A DNA stretch of 64,000 nucleotides, taken from the NCBI GenBank assembly GCA_034008185.1, contig CM067082.1, positions 11,888,984 through 11,952,983 on the forward strand. The letters are read 5' to 3'. The notes under the pieces were generated by a model that saw only the letters and a list, made by a program, of their open reading frames with translations, did no database searches and was not told the origin of the DNA. Below, piece by piece: positions 48,777-62,125 of the stretch; positions within the stretch are counted from its first letter, which is position 1, and each line of letters opens with the position of its first letter. The DNA is from Gorsachius magnificus. Lineage: Eukaryota > Chordata > Aves > Pelecaniformes > Ardeidae. Both the position numbers and the translations under genes were made by a program.

Positions 48777-49320
48777 AAAAATAATGTAGAGGTCCCACAG
48801 TAACATCAGCCAGCTCTTACAGCACCCTGGGGTGAATCCCATCAGACCTCATAGATTTATGCACATCCAGCTGGACCAGCAAGTCTTGAACAAGTTCAGA
48901 GTAAGCTGGGAGTTTATAATTCCCCAGTCACAATCTTCTGACACTGGGCTCCAGGGGTCCCAGGGCCCATTATCAGTGTTAAAGACAGAGGTGGAGAAGG
49001 CATTAAATGTCTCCCCTTTGTCTACATCCCTATTTGTGAAGTGACTGACCTCATCAAGTAACAGACTGATGTTATCTCTGCTCCTCCTTTTGCTGTTAAC
49101 ATATTTAAAAAGCCCTTTTTGTTGTCCTTCACAGTCCTGGCCAGCTTGAACTCTAATCGAGCTTTGGCCACAAGAATTTTCTCCCTACAGTGGCAAACAG
49201 CATCCCTGTAGTCCTGCTGAGTTGTCTGTCCTTGCTTCCAATGTCCATACACTTTCCTTTTCTGCCCAAGTTCTAGAAGAAGATCCTTGTTCAGTCAAGC
49301 TCTCCTTCTGCTCTGCTTGG
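48777..49320 (-). mobile_element. Inner CR1 (minus), 5' segment
   Basis: The most upstream part of the inner CR1 on its strand. The frame at 49022-49252 (minus) reads YGHWKQGQTTQQDYRDAV, REKILVAKARLEFKLARTVK and DNKKGFLN, the linker between endonuclease and RT in CR1 ORF2. The element is 5'-truncated near 49320, where the plus-strand outer CR1 resumes. Confidence 0.88.
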
Positions 49321-49737
49321 GGCATCTTTCATACAAAGAGAACCTGAGAGAGCTGGGACTGTTCAGCCTGGAGAAGAGAAGGCTCTAGGGGGATCTGGTC
49401 TGTGTGGATAAATACCTGATGGGAAGGAATGAAGACAAGGGAGCCAGACTCTTCTCAGTGGTGTCCAATGTCAGGACAAAAACTAATGGACACAAACTGA
49501 AAAATAGGAAATTATGTTTAAATATAAGAAGAATACTTTTCACTGTGAGGGTACTTGAATATTGGTGCAGGTTGTCCAGAGAGGTTGTAGAGTCTCCATC
49601 CTTGGAGATATCCAAAACCCATCTGGACACGGTCCCGGGCAACCAGCTCTAGGTGACCCTGCTTGAGAAGGTGGGTTGGAACGGATGACTTCCAGAGGTC
49701 TCTGCTAACCTCAACTATTGCTTTTGTGATTGTGTAT
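49321..49737 (+). mobile_element. Outer CR1 (oldest), right part with 3' end
   Basis: Resumes the plus-strand copy broken at 47031: GCATCTTTCATACAAAGAG, CTGTTCAGCCTGGAGAAGAG, a variant RT C-terminus (frame 49404-49652 with FSVVSNVRTKTNGHKLKNRK), then GGTGGGTTGGAACGGATGAC and a decayed tail ending TTGTGATTGTGTA. It is more diverged than the other copies and belongs to a third 3' end type, as expected for the oldest layer. Confidence 0.85.
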
Positions 49738-52700
49738 CATGTTCGAAGGGAAGCCCTATATCTCCTATGCCCAGATGTTAAGGGCTCTTTTCCTCCTGCC
49801 TTTTCTCATCTTCCCCTACCACAAGCCCTGGCAATGTCATGCTTTGCATCCCTACTACAATGACCTTGCAGGTGCAGGAAAATGCTATCGAGTATGCTGA
49901 TGTGCCCTGCCTTGCTCTGTCCTGCCTCCTCACTCCTCTTTTAAGCCCTTTATATGCTCCTACAAGGTTTCACAGAGCTGAGTGAAATGAAAAGACTGCC
50001 CCAGCATGAGGGAATGTTGCATGCTCTTATAATCCTTTGCTTTATCTTAATTAAACCTAAAAGCTTCATGGCATTCATGAAATGAACAACAGGTACTTTT
50101 TTCCCCCATTCTCTAGAATGAGGCTGGAGAGACATCATGTTCCCTAATGATAAATTAGATTGTTATGAATTACGCTGATGCAATGCTGAAACTACCATCT
50201 TTCCTTGTGCTGAAGGAGCAGGATGTGATGATGAGAGTGTTTAACCTCTTGAGTTAAAAAAATGTCCATCTCTGCAGGTGATGGTTGCCTGTCTTGTGTG
50301 CCTGCCTGGTCTGCGCATACGGCTGGTGCCCACTTTCTTCCTGAGGGAGCCATGACTCAGAGCTGGGAGTGACAGGAAAGTAGCGGATCTTTGCAGGAGA
50401 AAGGTGCTACCAGGGAGCGGGTGGCAGGAGCTCCAGCCTAACCAAGGAAAGAGATGATAAGGGACAGGCAAGGGAACAACAGCCATGGGGAGCACAGTGG
50501 GTGATCAAAACAGCAGAGAACAAGACCGTCCTGGTAATTTCAGAAGGATGACAGCGTGGTCCTGCACTCCTCTGAGGCTATAAGGGTTGGGTTAAGGGAT
50601 TATGCCTGCAGCAGCACTTGGGTCAGAATTCTTGTGCAAAAAGACTCTCAGCCAGGTTTGATAGCACAGAGTTATGTTTCATTCACCCAGTTCTCTTACC
50701 TGTGGCAATGCTGGAAGTTTCTTCACTTCTGCTTCAGTCCCGTAACTGCCTGTGAAATAGCCTGCACAAGATGTGTGGACGTGAAACAGGTACTTGCAGG
50801 AGTTGTGCAAAGGCACCAGCACAGGGATCGTGACTGTTCAAACGCCCCCACAGCCTGGAGCATGCATGAGCTGCCGTGGTTTGTGCTGGCTCTGCTCACC
50901 TGAGTTTTCAAAAGACATTGCTGGGGAGCACTGACAGCAGGAGGAATGTTCTAGGACAAAACTAGGACAGGATTACTGTCCATGCTTGCTTCACATTGAT
51001 TCAAAGCATTTGGCAGGAGACACAGTGAATCACTAAGCTTGCTGCTGTGCAAGAATTACACCGGCGTGATTATGCCTGATAGTTCTTGATGCTATTGTTC
51101 CTTTATAAAAAGTCTCCTTCCCATACCAAATACAAAGAAACCCAAATCCATGGTACACCAAATGCGATGAAAGCTAGGGATGGGAAGGCGGTGCCTTAAC
51201 AAGAACGAAACAGAGGGTTGTCAGGCAGTGGAGTCTGTTCCCTCAGGACAACCTTATGTTGCAACACAGGTTTATCTCTTGCTCCAGATACTTCTCTGCA
51301 CAAAATACAACATGCCTCTAGTGTGCATAGCATTTGCATAGCTGGGTGCAAGCTATTCCAAAAGTGTAGTTAAAGCCCGAGGAAGAGGAAGTGTTGTTGA
51401 AAGCCTGAAGCCAGAGGACACAGTCCAGATTCTTTGGCGTTACAAAGAAAGGGGAATTCTCAGTGGGAATGAACTACCATTTGCCATAAACCAGGACAAT
51501 TTCCTCTTGAAATCTCAGTAACTCAACCCCCGTTTTTAAAATCAAAACATTTCTAGTAAATTTTCCCTGGATTAAAATGTTTTTAATAAATTATTGAACC
51601 TAAACAAGAATGTTTCTTTTTTAATAAGCCAACTGTTTTATTTTGTATCATTGCAATAAATCATTATCCTTCATTTCCCTATTAGCATACTGATTTATCT
51701 GGGGTGTAGTCTAGGTCCCCCTTCAATCCTATTTCCTGGACTCACAGGGGCACTGTGTTTCACACAACACACTGTGGGTTTCCTGTGACTCATGGGTGGT
51801 TACTCAGGTTTTGAAGAAGAATGAAAAATTCAGATTCCCAAGTACTAGCCTCTTCAAGTCATCTTACCACTATGGGAAAATATAGTGGTAAACATAGTAC
51901 CTGAAAAAAAATTATTTAATGCTCAGTAACTAAAAGGATTTACATTTTATTGACATTAAAACATATCATCTCACCCAAAATATCGCAACAAAAAAGCTGA
52001 TGTTGCCAATAGAAGTTCTAAAAAAAAATAACAACAAAAATTTTGCAGATTTCAAAGTTGTGCTCTGATTTGAGACAAAAAGCGATCAGACGCTTGTGTC
52101 CTGCAGGACTGGTCCAGTGTTCAGTTTTGCGCCTTGTTCTATTTGCTGATTTAAACGCTGGTTTAATCACAGAAAGATCATTGAGAACTCATAAAATAGA
52201 ATAATTGCAAAACATATGTGTCTAGAATAAGATGCAATAAAACTTGATGTATTTTTGATGAGCTTATAGTCTTGCTTTAATATGTCTACTGCTAATTAGA
52301 TAATTAATTCTTTTCAAAATACTTGCATGAAAAAAGATATATCTTAGCTTAAACATATGGTATTTCCACTCTTACAGTCCCAAATCTTTATGGACAGGTT
52401 TGTCAGGAGTAAAACCACTTGCCCTTTTGAAGTCTTCCACTTGCTCTTGAAGGGCACTTCCCAGGTGCCTCACTGGAGAGATCACCTGCTTTACAAAACC
52501 CTACCATCTACTACATTTACGAATAATTTTAATTTGGCCAGTGTGTAGTTATACTAACAGACACAAGTTGGAGTTTGCCTGTATAAACCAGATCAAAATA
52601 ATTTCATAACTCATTAGGGAACCATATGACAGCTTTAAACAATTGCAACTGTAGAATGGTTCATTTGGTCACGATGTTAATGCAATCTGGTCTGCTACAC

Positions 52701-55700
52701 ACGAGAAAAAAAGAAGAACTGAAGGGAGCGTGTTGTAATTTGGTTTGTAATTATGGTGCAGGCAAAGCCAAAAGGAACAGAGCAGGAGCAGTGTTCGTGC
52801 TGGTTATGGAGTTCCATCCACAACGGAGGAAATTCTAGGTGAGGCTAAGGTGAACTTAGGACGCCTTCAAGTACCCATTTTATGTGTTGCTACTTGCTAT
52901 TTGTTATATGAGAACACTCAGTATCTAATATTCCTGGTGCTCTTTGTGTGGGGGAAGATAGCCACTGCACCAAAAAGCATCCTGAATAGAAAGAACACAG
53001 AATTATTGTTTAAAGACATTCAACAAACCATCGTCCCTCTTTGCAGAACTAGAAAGTCATCTTGTAACAGGACCAGAATACTAAACCTAATGGCAAATAT
53101 CTTAAGGTCATTGCTGAATTATGGAATTCAGGCTCAGCTATACCTAGCACGCGAATGTCTGTTTTGTTTGCCCAAGAGAAAATGCGGATCAGAACAATAC
53201 ACATTCTTACAAAAATAAGAACAATCCTGTACAAATCTGAAATGTCTTCATCCTTATTTCAGGTCAAGGTCTAACAGTAAAAAGCACAGGCTGGCAAGAC
53301 CGGTATTGTCAATGTAGAAATGTTAGAGGAACAACTCGGGACAACTGCAGAAGGGGCAAGATAATTGTTGCCGAGTTAATTTTCTGTCTCATTTACTGTA
53401 TGAATGCATTATGATGAAAGCTCACTCTTTCTATCCAAGAAATTAGTATATTTTATATGGACAATTAACTGGACTGCACGTTATCTGCTAAAAATCAAAT
53501 AACCTTGGAGGAGAATATGCTAACTTCACCAAGAGAAGTGGCAACAGCTGAAGTGTGTTTTCTTTACATGGACTGATTGTCATAAGACTTACTCTTTTCA
53601 GTACATCAGTTGGCTTCATTATAGTCTTCTTGATAGTATATTGTGATTGAACTGCAGGATCCACAAATGATTCAGCAGCAGGGTTAGAGAGTACTAAATT
53701 ATGAAGGACACTGTTAAATCTATCAAAAGATAAAGAAGTAAAAATATCCTTTTATTATAAATTAACAATGAGATGTTAAACATTAGATCTGCCTAGAAAA
53801 GCAGATCAGGCACACTGGGAGGCATATTAAATAGATGTAGCCCACTTTTATGCAGCCCTGAAACATGGCAACTCAGTGTCTCTGCTTTGCCTGGTAGGGA
53901 GTCTGGATAACAAATGTAAATGGAGAAAATGCCAAATTTGCTGGAGAACTGAAAGCTAGGTTTTATTTTATGAGGCTTAAGACAGATATTATTTGTAAAC
54001 TAGGCAATATTTTGTTTAATTTAAATTTCCAGTAACTGATACTGATTATAGGCTGTAGGTTTCCTGTCAGCCTCAACTATACATTCAAAACAAGCTGAAA
54101 CAGTTATGTTTCTCGTTCTGCAAAGGCTCACACACATGATTAAGCACACGGGTAGTACTATTCCTGTCAGGGAAATGCTCAACCGCATTGGATTGATAAT
54201 CAGTAAAATCTTCATGAAACAGATATAATGCAATGCAGTCTGATCTGGAAAAATGAAGACTGTGGGTATATCTTTCTCAAGAAATACTCTGAAATATGGG
54301 ATTACAATAAAAGACTCACCTGGAAAGCAATTATCTTTTATTGTCATGATTATTAATTATTGCTGTTAAGTGAGAGATGCAAAGGTCAGAGCGTTCTAGA
54401 GAGATACCACTCTGAAAGATTAAGCCTTGCTTGACAATAGGGATAAAGATGCTACAGGTGTTTCATTCAAGAGGTTTTGTTTTGTGAAAGTTAATCTACT
54501 TATGTGATATTATCAAAAAAGTGCCAAGCCATCCAGCAGTATATAGCCTTGGACAGTTTGTGTCCAAAGCCAGATTTCAGCTATGGGTAGGAAATTTCCT
54601 GGCATGGTATTTCTCATTCCATTATCTGACCATTTTACTGTAATAAGAATTGTATGAACAAAAACAATCACATATTTTAAAATATATGTTATTATAACTT
54701 CACCCACGCACATAATTAGACCTCACTTTATAGAGATAGACAATTTGGCTACTCCAAATAGATTGCATTTTTCCCAAGGGAAAGAAGTTTCTATAGATTT
54801 ATATAATTGTTTCTAAATTAACTCAGTAATTTTGAAGCCTATAGCATTAAGATTCTCAGGATAAGGTGTTTCAACTGCAAGTTGCCAGTATACTTATTTG
54901 GGTACAAATATCATAGTTTGCTTAATAAAAAATAAAAAATGCTGGTTTTCCTAAATAATATTTGAAATTTCTGTTGCGAGAGCCGCTCACAGCACGACTT
55001 CTCTTGGTGCTGGAAAAAGTCCAGCCTAATATTCACCTCTTTTCAACTGGGTTTGAAAATGGCTCAAGAAAACTTTTGAACATCAAATTCAGGGCTTTGA
55101 AGTGCCCTGTCCATTTACCTCTTCCACACCAACAGGTAGTCCTGAAGATTAACCAGACATACATGCAATTGTATTAGTGGTGGGTTATACATAAAAAGGC
55201 CCATAAGGCTTTTAATTCAGAGGCAATTTGTGTAAGTTTAGACCTTGCACAGGTGAGTTGCTTTGATGACATCAAATTCACCATTACACTTATGCCTTAC
55301 ACTTATGCCTTATCAAAATAAGATCTCATTGGAGTTTAAATCATGATAGTTCACACTAAAAATCCATATGCAAAAAGCAGACAGAACTCTTAACAACCAA
55401 ACAAACCAAAGAAAATTAGGAAAAAAATAGAGTTTTGTAAAAAAAGGTGATTTTTTTCTTTACAGAAAAGTGAGTATCTCAACCAATTGTTTCCACCCAT
55501 AAACCAGCCATTTTCATGTGGAAGTAGACCTTAGCGGATGTTCTTTTCAACCATAATTTCTTTCTAGAGGGAAAAAAAAAAGAGCTCATCAATATCGGTG
55601 TCACTGAAACAGAAGCTTTGGGGAGTGTATGGTGTGGGTTTCTACATCCTCGATACCAAAGGACCAGGCTCTCAAACCGAGGGCTGTGAGATCCCAGATT

Positions 55701-56755
55701 TCCCATGTACAGGAACCAGAGGAAGACAAGCAGCTCAAATGGGTTACACGGGAAAAACGCCCTTATTAAATAGGACAGTTTTCTTGCATGAAGGGTGGAA
55801 GCAAGCGAAGGGTATTGTGGGACAGGGAGAACACTAGGGGTACTAAGGAGTCATTTTGCTAAGCTTTTCAATACCAAAACTTTATAAGGATCCCATTAAA
55901 TATGTTTAGGAATAGACGGTCAGCATCTAAAAATAATGTCATAGGATACTGCAATAATATCTTGTATTCTAAATGTATAATATCCCCAGTAACCTCTTTG
56001 TCTAACAGGGTCTCCAAGAGAGAGGGGCATTGCAAAAGCAAAAGTAAAAATTAAATCACATTAAGAAATTAGCACTCCAGCAGATCCATTCCCCACATGT
56101 GGCAATTAGTGCGGAGGTGCAGAAGTAACAGGGAATGGCAGAGGGACTCCGGCCAGCGCCCTGGCATGCACAGAGCTTTGGTTCGCGCTGGACTATTCAT
56201 TCCAATATTTCTGAACAAACTTCAGTTCACACTAGCGACTAATGTGTTATGCAGAGATGGTTTGTTAGGGGTCTCATATTTTCATTTTGGGGGGAAAGAT
56301 GAAGGATTAAATCTCTGTGGAAGACAACTAATTCTCATACATAATTGCATATGCATAGAATAAGCAAGAATCCCTCTCACAGAGCAGAAATTAGATTGAG
56401 AGGGACACCTAATAAAATTACATGTGTTTATTGAAATCCTGAGTATTTAATTACAATTTTCAACCCATGGGCTCTCAGATTCCCCAAATGGAGCTATAAT
56501 CAAACTGTGTCCATATTGGGGGAAAAAAAACCAGCATTCATAACAAACAAGATGACTGCAGCAAATAGTAGCATTTTTTACAAGACATGCCAACATGAAA
56601 GTGCTTGAGGCTGCTATAGCAAGAGATAAATACCTTGCAAAATCAGGATAGCTAAATACTTTAACTATTTCTTTGCTGCAGTGCATTTTACTTGGTCACA
56701 CTTTCTGGTTAAATTTTGTTCTGGCACCATTCAGATAGCAGGGTTCTTAGAGCTA

Positions 56756-56785
56756 TGGCCTGACATCATGGTCTCAGTCAGGCCA
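56756..56785. repeat. Inverted repeat, 9-nt arms, 12-nt loop
   Basis: TGGCCTGAC and GTCAGGCCA are exact reverse complements separated by 12 bases containing CATCATGGTC. A modest hairpin; chance is possible. Confidence 0.65.
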
Positions 56786-59700
56786 CCTTGTCGGTCTTGG
56801 GTGCAGGTGGCTGGGTTCAGATTCTCTGGAAATCCTGGGCAGTGGAGCCAAGCTGCCATTTTGGTCTCAAAGCTGATACCGTCCAGGCTCTGTGGATACT
56901 TAAGCAGCAGAAAGGATCAACCATTTTCTCTGTTCTTTCAAAAAAAATGGGAAAGAAGCAAGTGTGCTTCCTGGTAGTGCAGCATCTTCAAGGGAAAAGG
57001 AACAGTTAGTCCTACAGCAAGAAAGTTGGAGATGAAGATGTAGCCTCAGGCAAGTGATAGGAAGACAGAGGAGACATCAAGAAGACCATCAGGGAGACAC
57101 CTGCAGCTAAATGAGAAACCCAGTGGCAACAGTTCTCAGTTCTGGGGTATTTTGGGGGTGGAAAAAAACCCCCCTGCATCCTCATATCCCTGAACTATTT
57201 TGGTAGAAAAGCTTTTGTGTTACTGAGCTGTTGTTTGGCTTCAGCAGCTTCTCATTTCTAAGGTTTTTTCTGCCACTGTGTAGGGTACGATGATGCACAA
57301 AACATATTCTCAGTACAAAAGTGGGGAGGATGTCAATCACATGGCAAAGTCCTCACCTGCAGCAGCACAGACTTTCTGGGAATCCCTTTGCTTCGTTCTT
57401 AAAACCGCAAGAACAGCCAATGCAAGTCAGCCCAAGGGTCTGCCTGGCCCCTTCTCCTCGCTCCGCCAGTGGGCAGTGGCAGATACCTCAGAAAGAATAT
57501 AAAAATTATGAAACCTCCAGAAATACTACCCTGTACGTGTTCCAGCATTCAGTAATCTGCATCTCAAAGACTTATCAAAGCAGTGCTGATGTCTCTGTGT
57601 GTAACAGTCCTTGCTGGATATTCCAGCTAAGAAATCTCCACTATTTTCACGAACCCTCTTTTTCTCCACATTGTCTCTTTCTCACTGCAGAGTATGATCT
57701 CATTCAAAACCTGCCGTCCAGGGTGGCATGTACCCAGCAGATAACACCAGCCTTTCCCCCATCCTTGAGGCTGATGAAATGACAGTAATTTCCTGCCTTC
57801 TAGACTCCATGCACTGTTTCAGTTGCCTGAAGCAGACAGTTTATTCATTCAATGAAGAGAAACTTTGAGGAGAGGATCTGAGGTAGTCTCAATAGAAAAA
57901 TCTTTGGTAAACTAAAATCTAAACAAAGCAGCAACATGCTCTCCACAAAGAGGTTTTAATGAATACTTTTGTGAACGCATTTCTCAACTATACAGCAGGT
58001 TGTCTGATGAAAGTGGGATTGTGCAAAACAGACAAAAAAAATCTGTTTGACATGGATACATTCAAAACATGGAGAGGTAGAGACTCCACCAGAGTTGGGA
58101 TTGCTTCATCCACCAAGGATATTTATGCTGGTAATAATCTTCCTAGGCATCTGAAAGTTAGGATATTTTACTAGCTGCCTCCTTTACTTACATCACTTAA
58201 CCTATAAAAGTTGTGTTTACTCTTTTCTTTATAATGTAAACTTGCTTTTCTTCCCCTCCCTCCATCAGGCAAGAAAAAAAGACTAGTTGGGGAACTCTTT
58301 GTACTTAAAGTACACGAAGACTTTTCCTGATCAATATTTGACATTTCTACACTCATTAACATTTTATATTTGTTGTTCTCATAGTCTTTACTTGTTTGTA
58401 TGTGAAATAAAGCATGTTTTGCTTGTTGGACTGATAAGTTAAGTTTGAGCAGCATGTTACAGACTGGTACCGACTGCCTTCAGCTTGGGCTGTAACATTA
58501 GATGATCACCAGATAAAATGTAATCATCTGTGTTGTGTGCATGTTTCCATTTTAAAAAAATAGCACAGTCAAAATATTTGCTACAAAGGGACCATTTCAG
58601 CACATGGAGATAGTCTAAGAGTCATTTAAAGCAGGGGCTAATGAACATACTGGAAAAGAATAAATTACTAAGGCAAAGTCAAAAAGGATTTGCAGTTTGA
58701 ATGCAATGTCAAACCTAATTTGCCCTTTCTTTGTATGTGCTTTTGAACTGAGGAATGAAAACAATGTAGGTTTCTGACACTGGAAAATTGTGCCTATTCA
58801 CAATTTACACACTAATTCAATGGATATTCTCATGTTACAGTCATTTATAACAGTTACCTGTCTGTCACTTAATGAAAATGAGTATGAAAAGAAAAAGATG
58901 TCAGCTGTACATTACACTTTAGCATGAAAATTTTGGGCTTTTCTCGAAAATGACAACCCTTTTGTGAACGGACTAGTTTACATGGAGGATTTATTCACAA
59001 TCTTTTAACTTATCCTGTTACTCCACTACCTGTATATACTGTGAACATGAGATGGTACCTTCTGTGTGAGAGCAACCAGAGCTTAGCTTTGGTAAGGGTG
59101 AAATGTCTCAGAATGGTCATTAAGAACATTTTAAATTGTGTTTTCCTCCATATATTTCATTCTTCTAAAAAACAGAGGAAGAAGGTGATGAAATTTGCAT
59201 ACTAGATCCTTATTTTCATTCATTTACATCAAAATTTACTGGTTTACTAGAATGGAAACCATCTTAAAAAGAAGAAACAGATTTAATGGTTTTCTTTAAG
59301 CAATTAAAATTAGCAGGATTGTTTCTCAGGCTTATTGGGAACCTTCCAGATTTACACACAACACAACAAAGTGTGATTTGCAATCTGTTTATAGTATACA
59401 AACAATACACTGCACTAACCAGAAGAAAGCAAAACACTGTAGCTGATTAACAAAAGGCAACAGAGGACAACCTGAAACTTTTGTTGGATATTTCCACTCC
59501 GTGTTTTTGCTCTCCTCATTCCAATTTGCCACATAATAATAATAGCAATAAGTAACTTGGCATTTCCATAATGTTCTTCCTTAGCTTGGAATGGTTCTTT
59601 TCAGGTTTCCTTCAGATAAAACAGGTCAATACCCAGCAGACTGAGGGCAATCAGGCCAAAACTACTCATTCACGATTTCATTTTCAGGTGTGTTCTCGAT

Positions 59701-62077
59701 GTTATCAGTTGCACACAGCCTTACCTTCACCTGCTCTTAATTCCTCTGAGTAAATGGAGCAAGAGGAAGTCTCTGGATTGGGTATGAAATAGCTCTGGGA
59801 GAATATACTCCTGACCTTTTGTTGGTGTTGTCTTTAATTTACTATTTGCTAATAGCTGGTCCTGTAGGTTAACAACCAAGCAAGGAGAAAGCCAGTTAAG
59901 AGGTGGAATGTGAAGATAAACAAGGTTTCAGAAAATATAAACCATTCCTTGCTCAAGCAAATAACGTGTGCATCTACCACCTCATTCTTAAGCTGAAACA
60001 CCTTCCGTAGCACAAGTCAAAATCACATCAAATTATTAAAAATATGTCTGATTTAACTATTTCACATGCTCAAGGTGTTTGTGATACAATTTTGTGTTAC
60101 TACAACCTCAACTGTCTCACAAGGCTTCTGTTGAACTTAGTGGTAAAATTTCCTTTGGCCTTGTTGGAAAAGAGCTGAGACCTATACCAAGAGCTCTGGA
60201 AAACCTCATCATCTGGGGATTGCATGCAAGTTTTTTGTAAGCATGCAATTAAGTCTGTGAGCACTGAAACAAATAAGGTTGGGCTTACTATGAATTTGTG
60301 TCATGGTCAGATGGATCCTCAGGGGTTCTTGGCAGTGTGAGCTCAGGCTGAAACTTTTGGCAGAGAAGTTAACATTGCAACATTTTCCTTAGCTGTCTCG
60401 TCAACAGGCTCTCTTCTATATGGTCTCGCATCCTCCCATTTCTATTAATCCTGTAGGGACATAACATCTCTCAGACTGTTAACTTGCTGACAAATCTGGG
60501 GGAAGCTGTGGGGCCTCTAAAACAAAAGCAAGATCCCACCCGCCTTGCTTCTTTAGGAAACCAGGGTTTAAAAGGCTATCTACTGAACTCGCTTACTTCT
60601 CCATTCCTTGGATTTAACTTTTGTCAGTATGCTCAGGGCAAAATACAGACAATCCAGATTAAGTTGCATTCTGTTGGCTGAATTCCTATTCTCTATCTAA
60701 CAATTTTTGGCTAGAGACCCAGATGACTTCTGATTCCTCAGCTGAAAAATTCCCTCTTGATCATACCTAGCAATGTAAGTTCTTAGGACACAGCTAATGT
60801 GCCTGGATCTGCCTTTAGATGCATGAAAGGATCTGAAAAAGCTGCATAGGCAAAAAGGCAGCTTTTAGGACCACAGCCTTTGCAAGAGCTGTGTAGCTAG
60901 TGGGGGAAGAGAGCGGAGCAGGCAAGGGTATTGGAAGGAAATTTGGAGTTGCGTACACATCTCTTGCTTTAGCAGGGTGAACCCATAGGAATTTCAATAG
61001 GGCAGCAAAACCTGTCACCCACAGTGAGATAACTTTGAAGAAACCATTGTGAATGGAAACCAATGGGAATTTCCTGTCCTTTAAGCAGGTTTTTCCTGTA
61101 CAGAGAATAACCTGCCCCCTTATTTCTACTCACTTTCTTTTTCTCTCCCACGCGCACAGAGGACATAAATATTGTTGAAATGTCAGTCTTTATCATCATC
61201 AGCTCTTCAGACTGAGCTACAGACTGCATTTTCACATGCAACCCCTTCTGGTATTATCCCAGGACATTTCACTGAACTTAAATGTGTCATCTAATAACAT
61301 CACAGAACAGACAGAATTAAAGGCAGAACTGTTGAATAATTTCTATTTTCTAAAAAAAAATAAAAAAAAAAAAATCTGCATCTCTATTGATTTGAATTTG
61401 AATCTCATTTAGATGTCGAATAGAAATGAACACCTATTAAAAAAAAAGTGATTTCTACTGAGCTGGGCATGAAATAGGGTTTTTTTTGTATTCTAAAAAA
61501 GTTTACAGTATCAGGGTATTTTTATTATTATTATAAGACATGACTGAAATATAAATCTTTCTAATATTTCCTACTGGAAATTCCTCTTTCTGTCAATGAC
61601 ACGTGGAAATTTTGAAATAAAATAACACAGCCACCGCTTTTTTTCCTAAATATTTTCGTATTGAAACATTTATCAGTGTTACCTTTGCCAGTAGCTCCAT
61701 CAGTTCTAGCAACTGGGATTTTCTAATAAAAACCAAAACACCAGTAAACTCTCCACTCTCTTTAAATTATGTCACTTTGCATTTAAGATAGAGTGCAAGT
61801 TAAATCAGCCTCTCATCTCAGCTTTAGACTAGCCTGGCAACAACAAAAGCTTCACTGACTCTAATGTTTTAGGAGTTAGGCACATCAAATCAAAGTTTTG
61901 AGTCCAATATAATCTTTGATCATTGGTGACCCCAAAACACTGTCCAGCAACCAAATGCAGATATGAAACTTCATAACTTTTCTCAGTTCCCATCAAGTGA
62001 ATTAATTTTGTTTTCACATCTGCTCTTCATGAGAATCTGTTCTCTCTTCATATTCAGTATCATTCTAATAAATGATA

Positions 62078-62125
62078 AATAAAGAATTCAGAAATAAATT
62101 CTTTCTAATAAAGAATTCAGAATTA
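62078..62125. repeat. Imperfect direct repeat, 29-bp period
   Basis: AATAAAGAATTCAG occurs at 62078-62091 and 62107-62120, each followed by a similar AAATAAATT/AATTAAATT stretch. AT-rich local duplication. Confidence 0.65.

Noticed and set aside
46501..49737. Possible CRISPR-like or satellite array because similar phrases recur
   Set aside because: The recurring phrases are CR1 3' ends in both orientations; there is no regular repeat-spacer spacing.
52850..53218. 122-codon plus-strand frame with a hydrophobic N-terminus that could look like a membrane anchor
   Set aside because: No family match and no splice, promoter or codon support; a minus frame overlaps it.
54021..54347. 108-codon minus-strand frame with hydrophobic stretches
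   Set aside because: Overlaps a possible ancient repeat scrap (CACACATGATTAAGCACACG...) and shows no recognisable domain.
57321..57782. 153-codon plus-strand frame, the longest outside mobile elements
   Set aside because: No recognisable domain or compositional signal; an overlapping second frame is also open. Consistent with chance.
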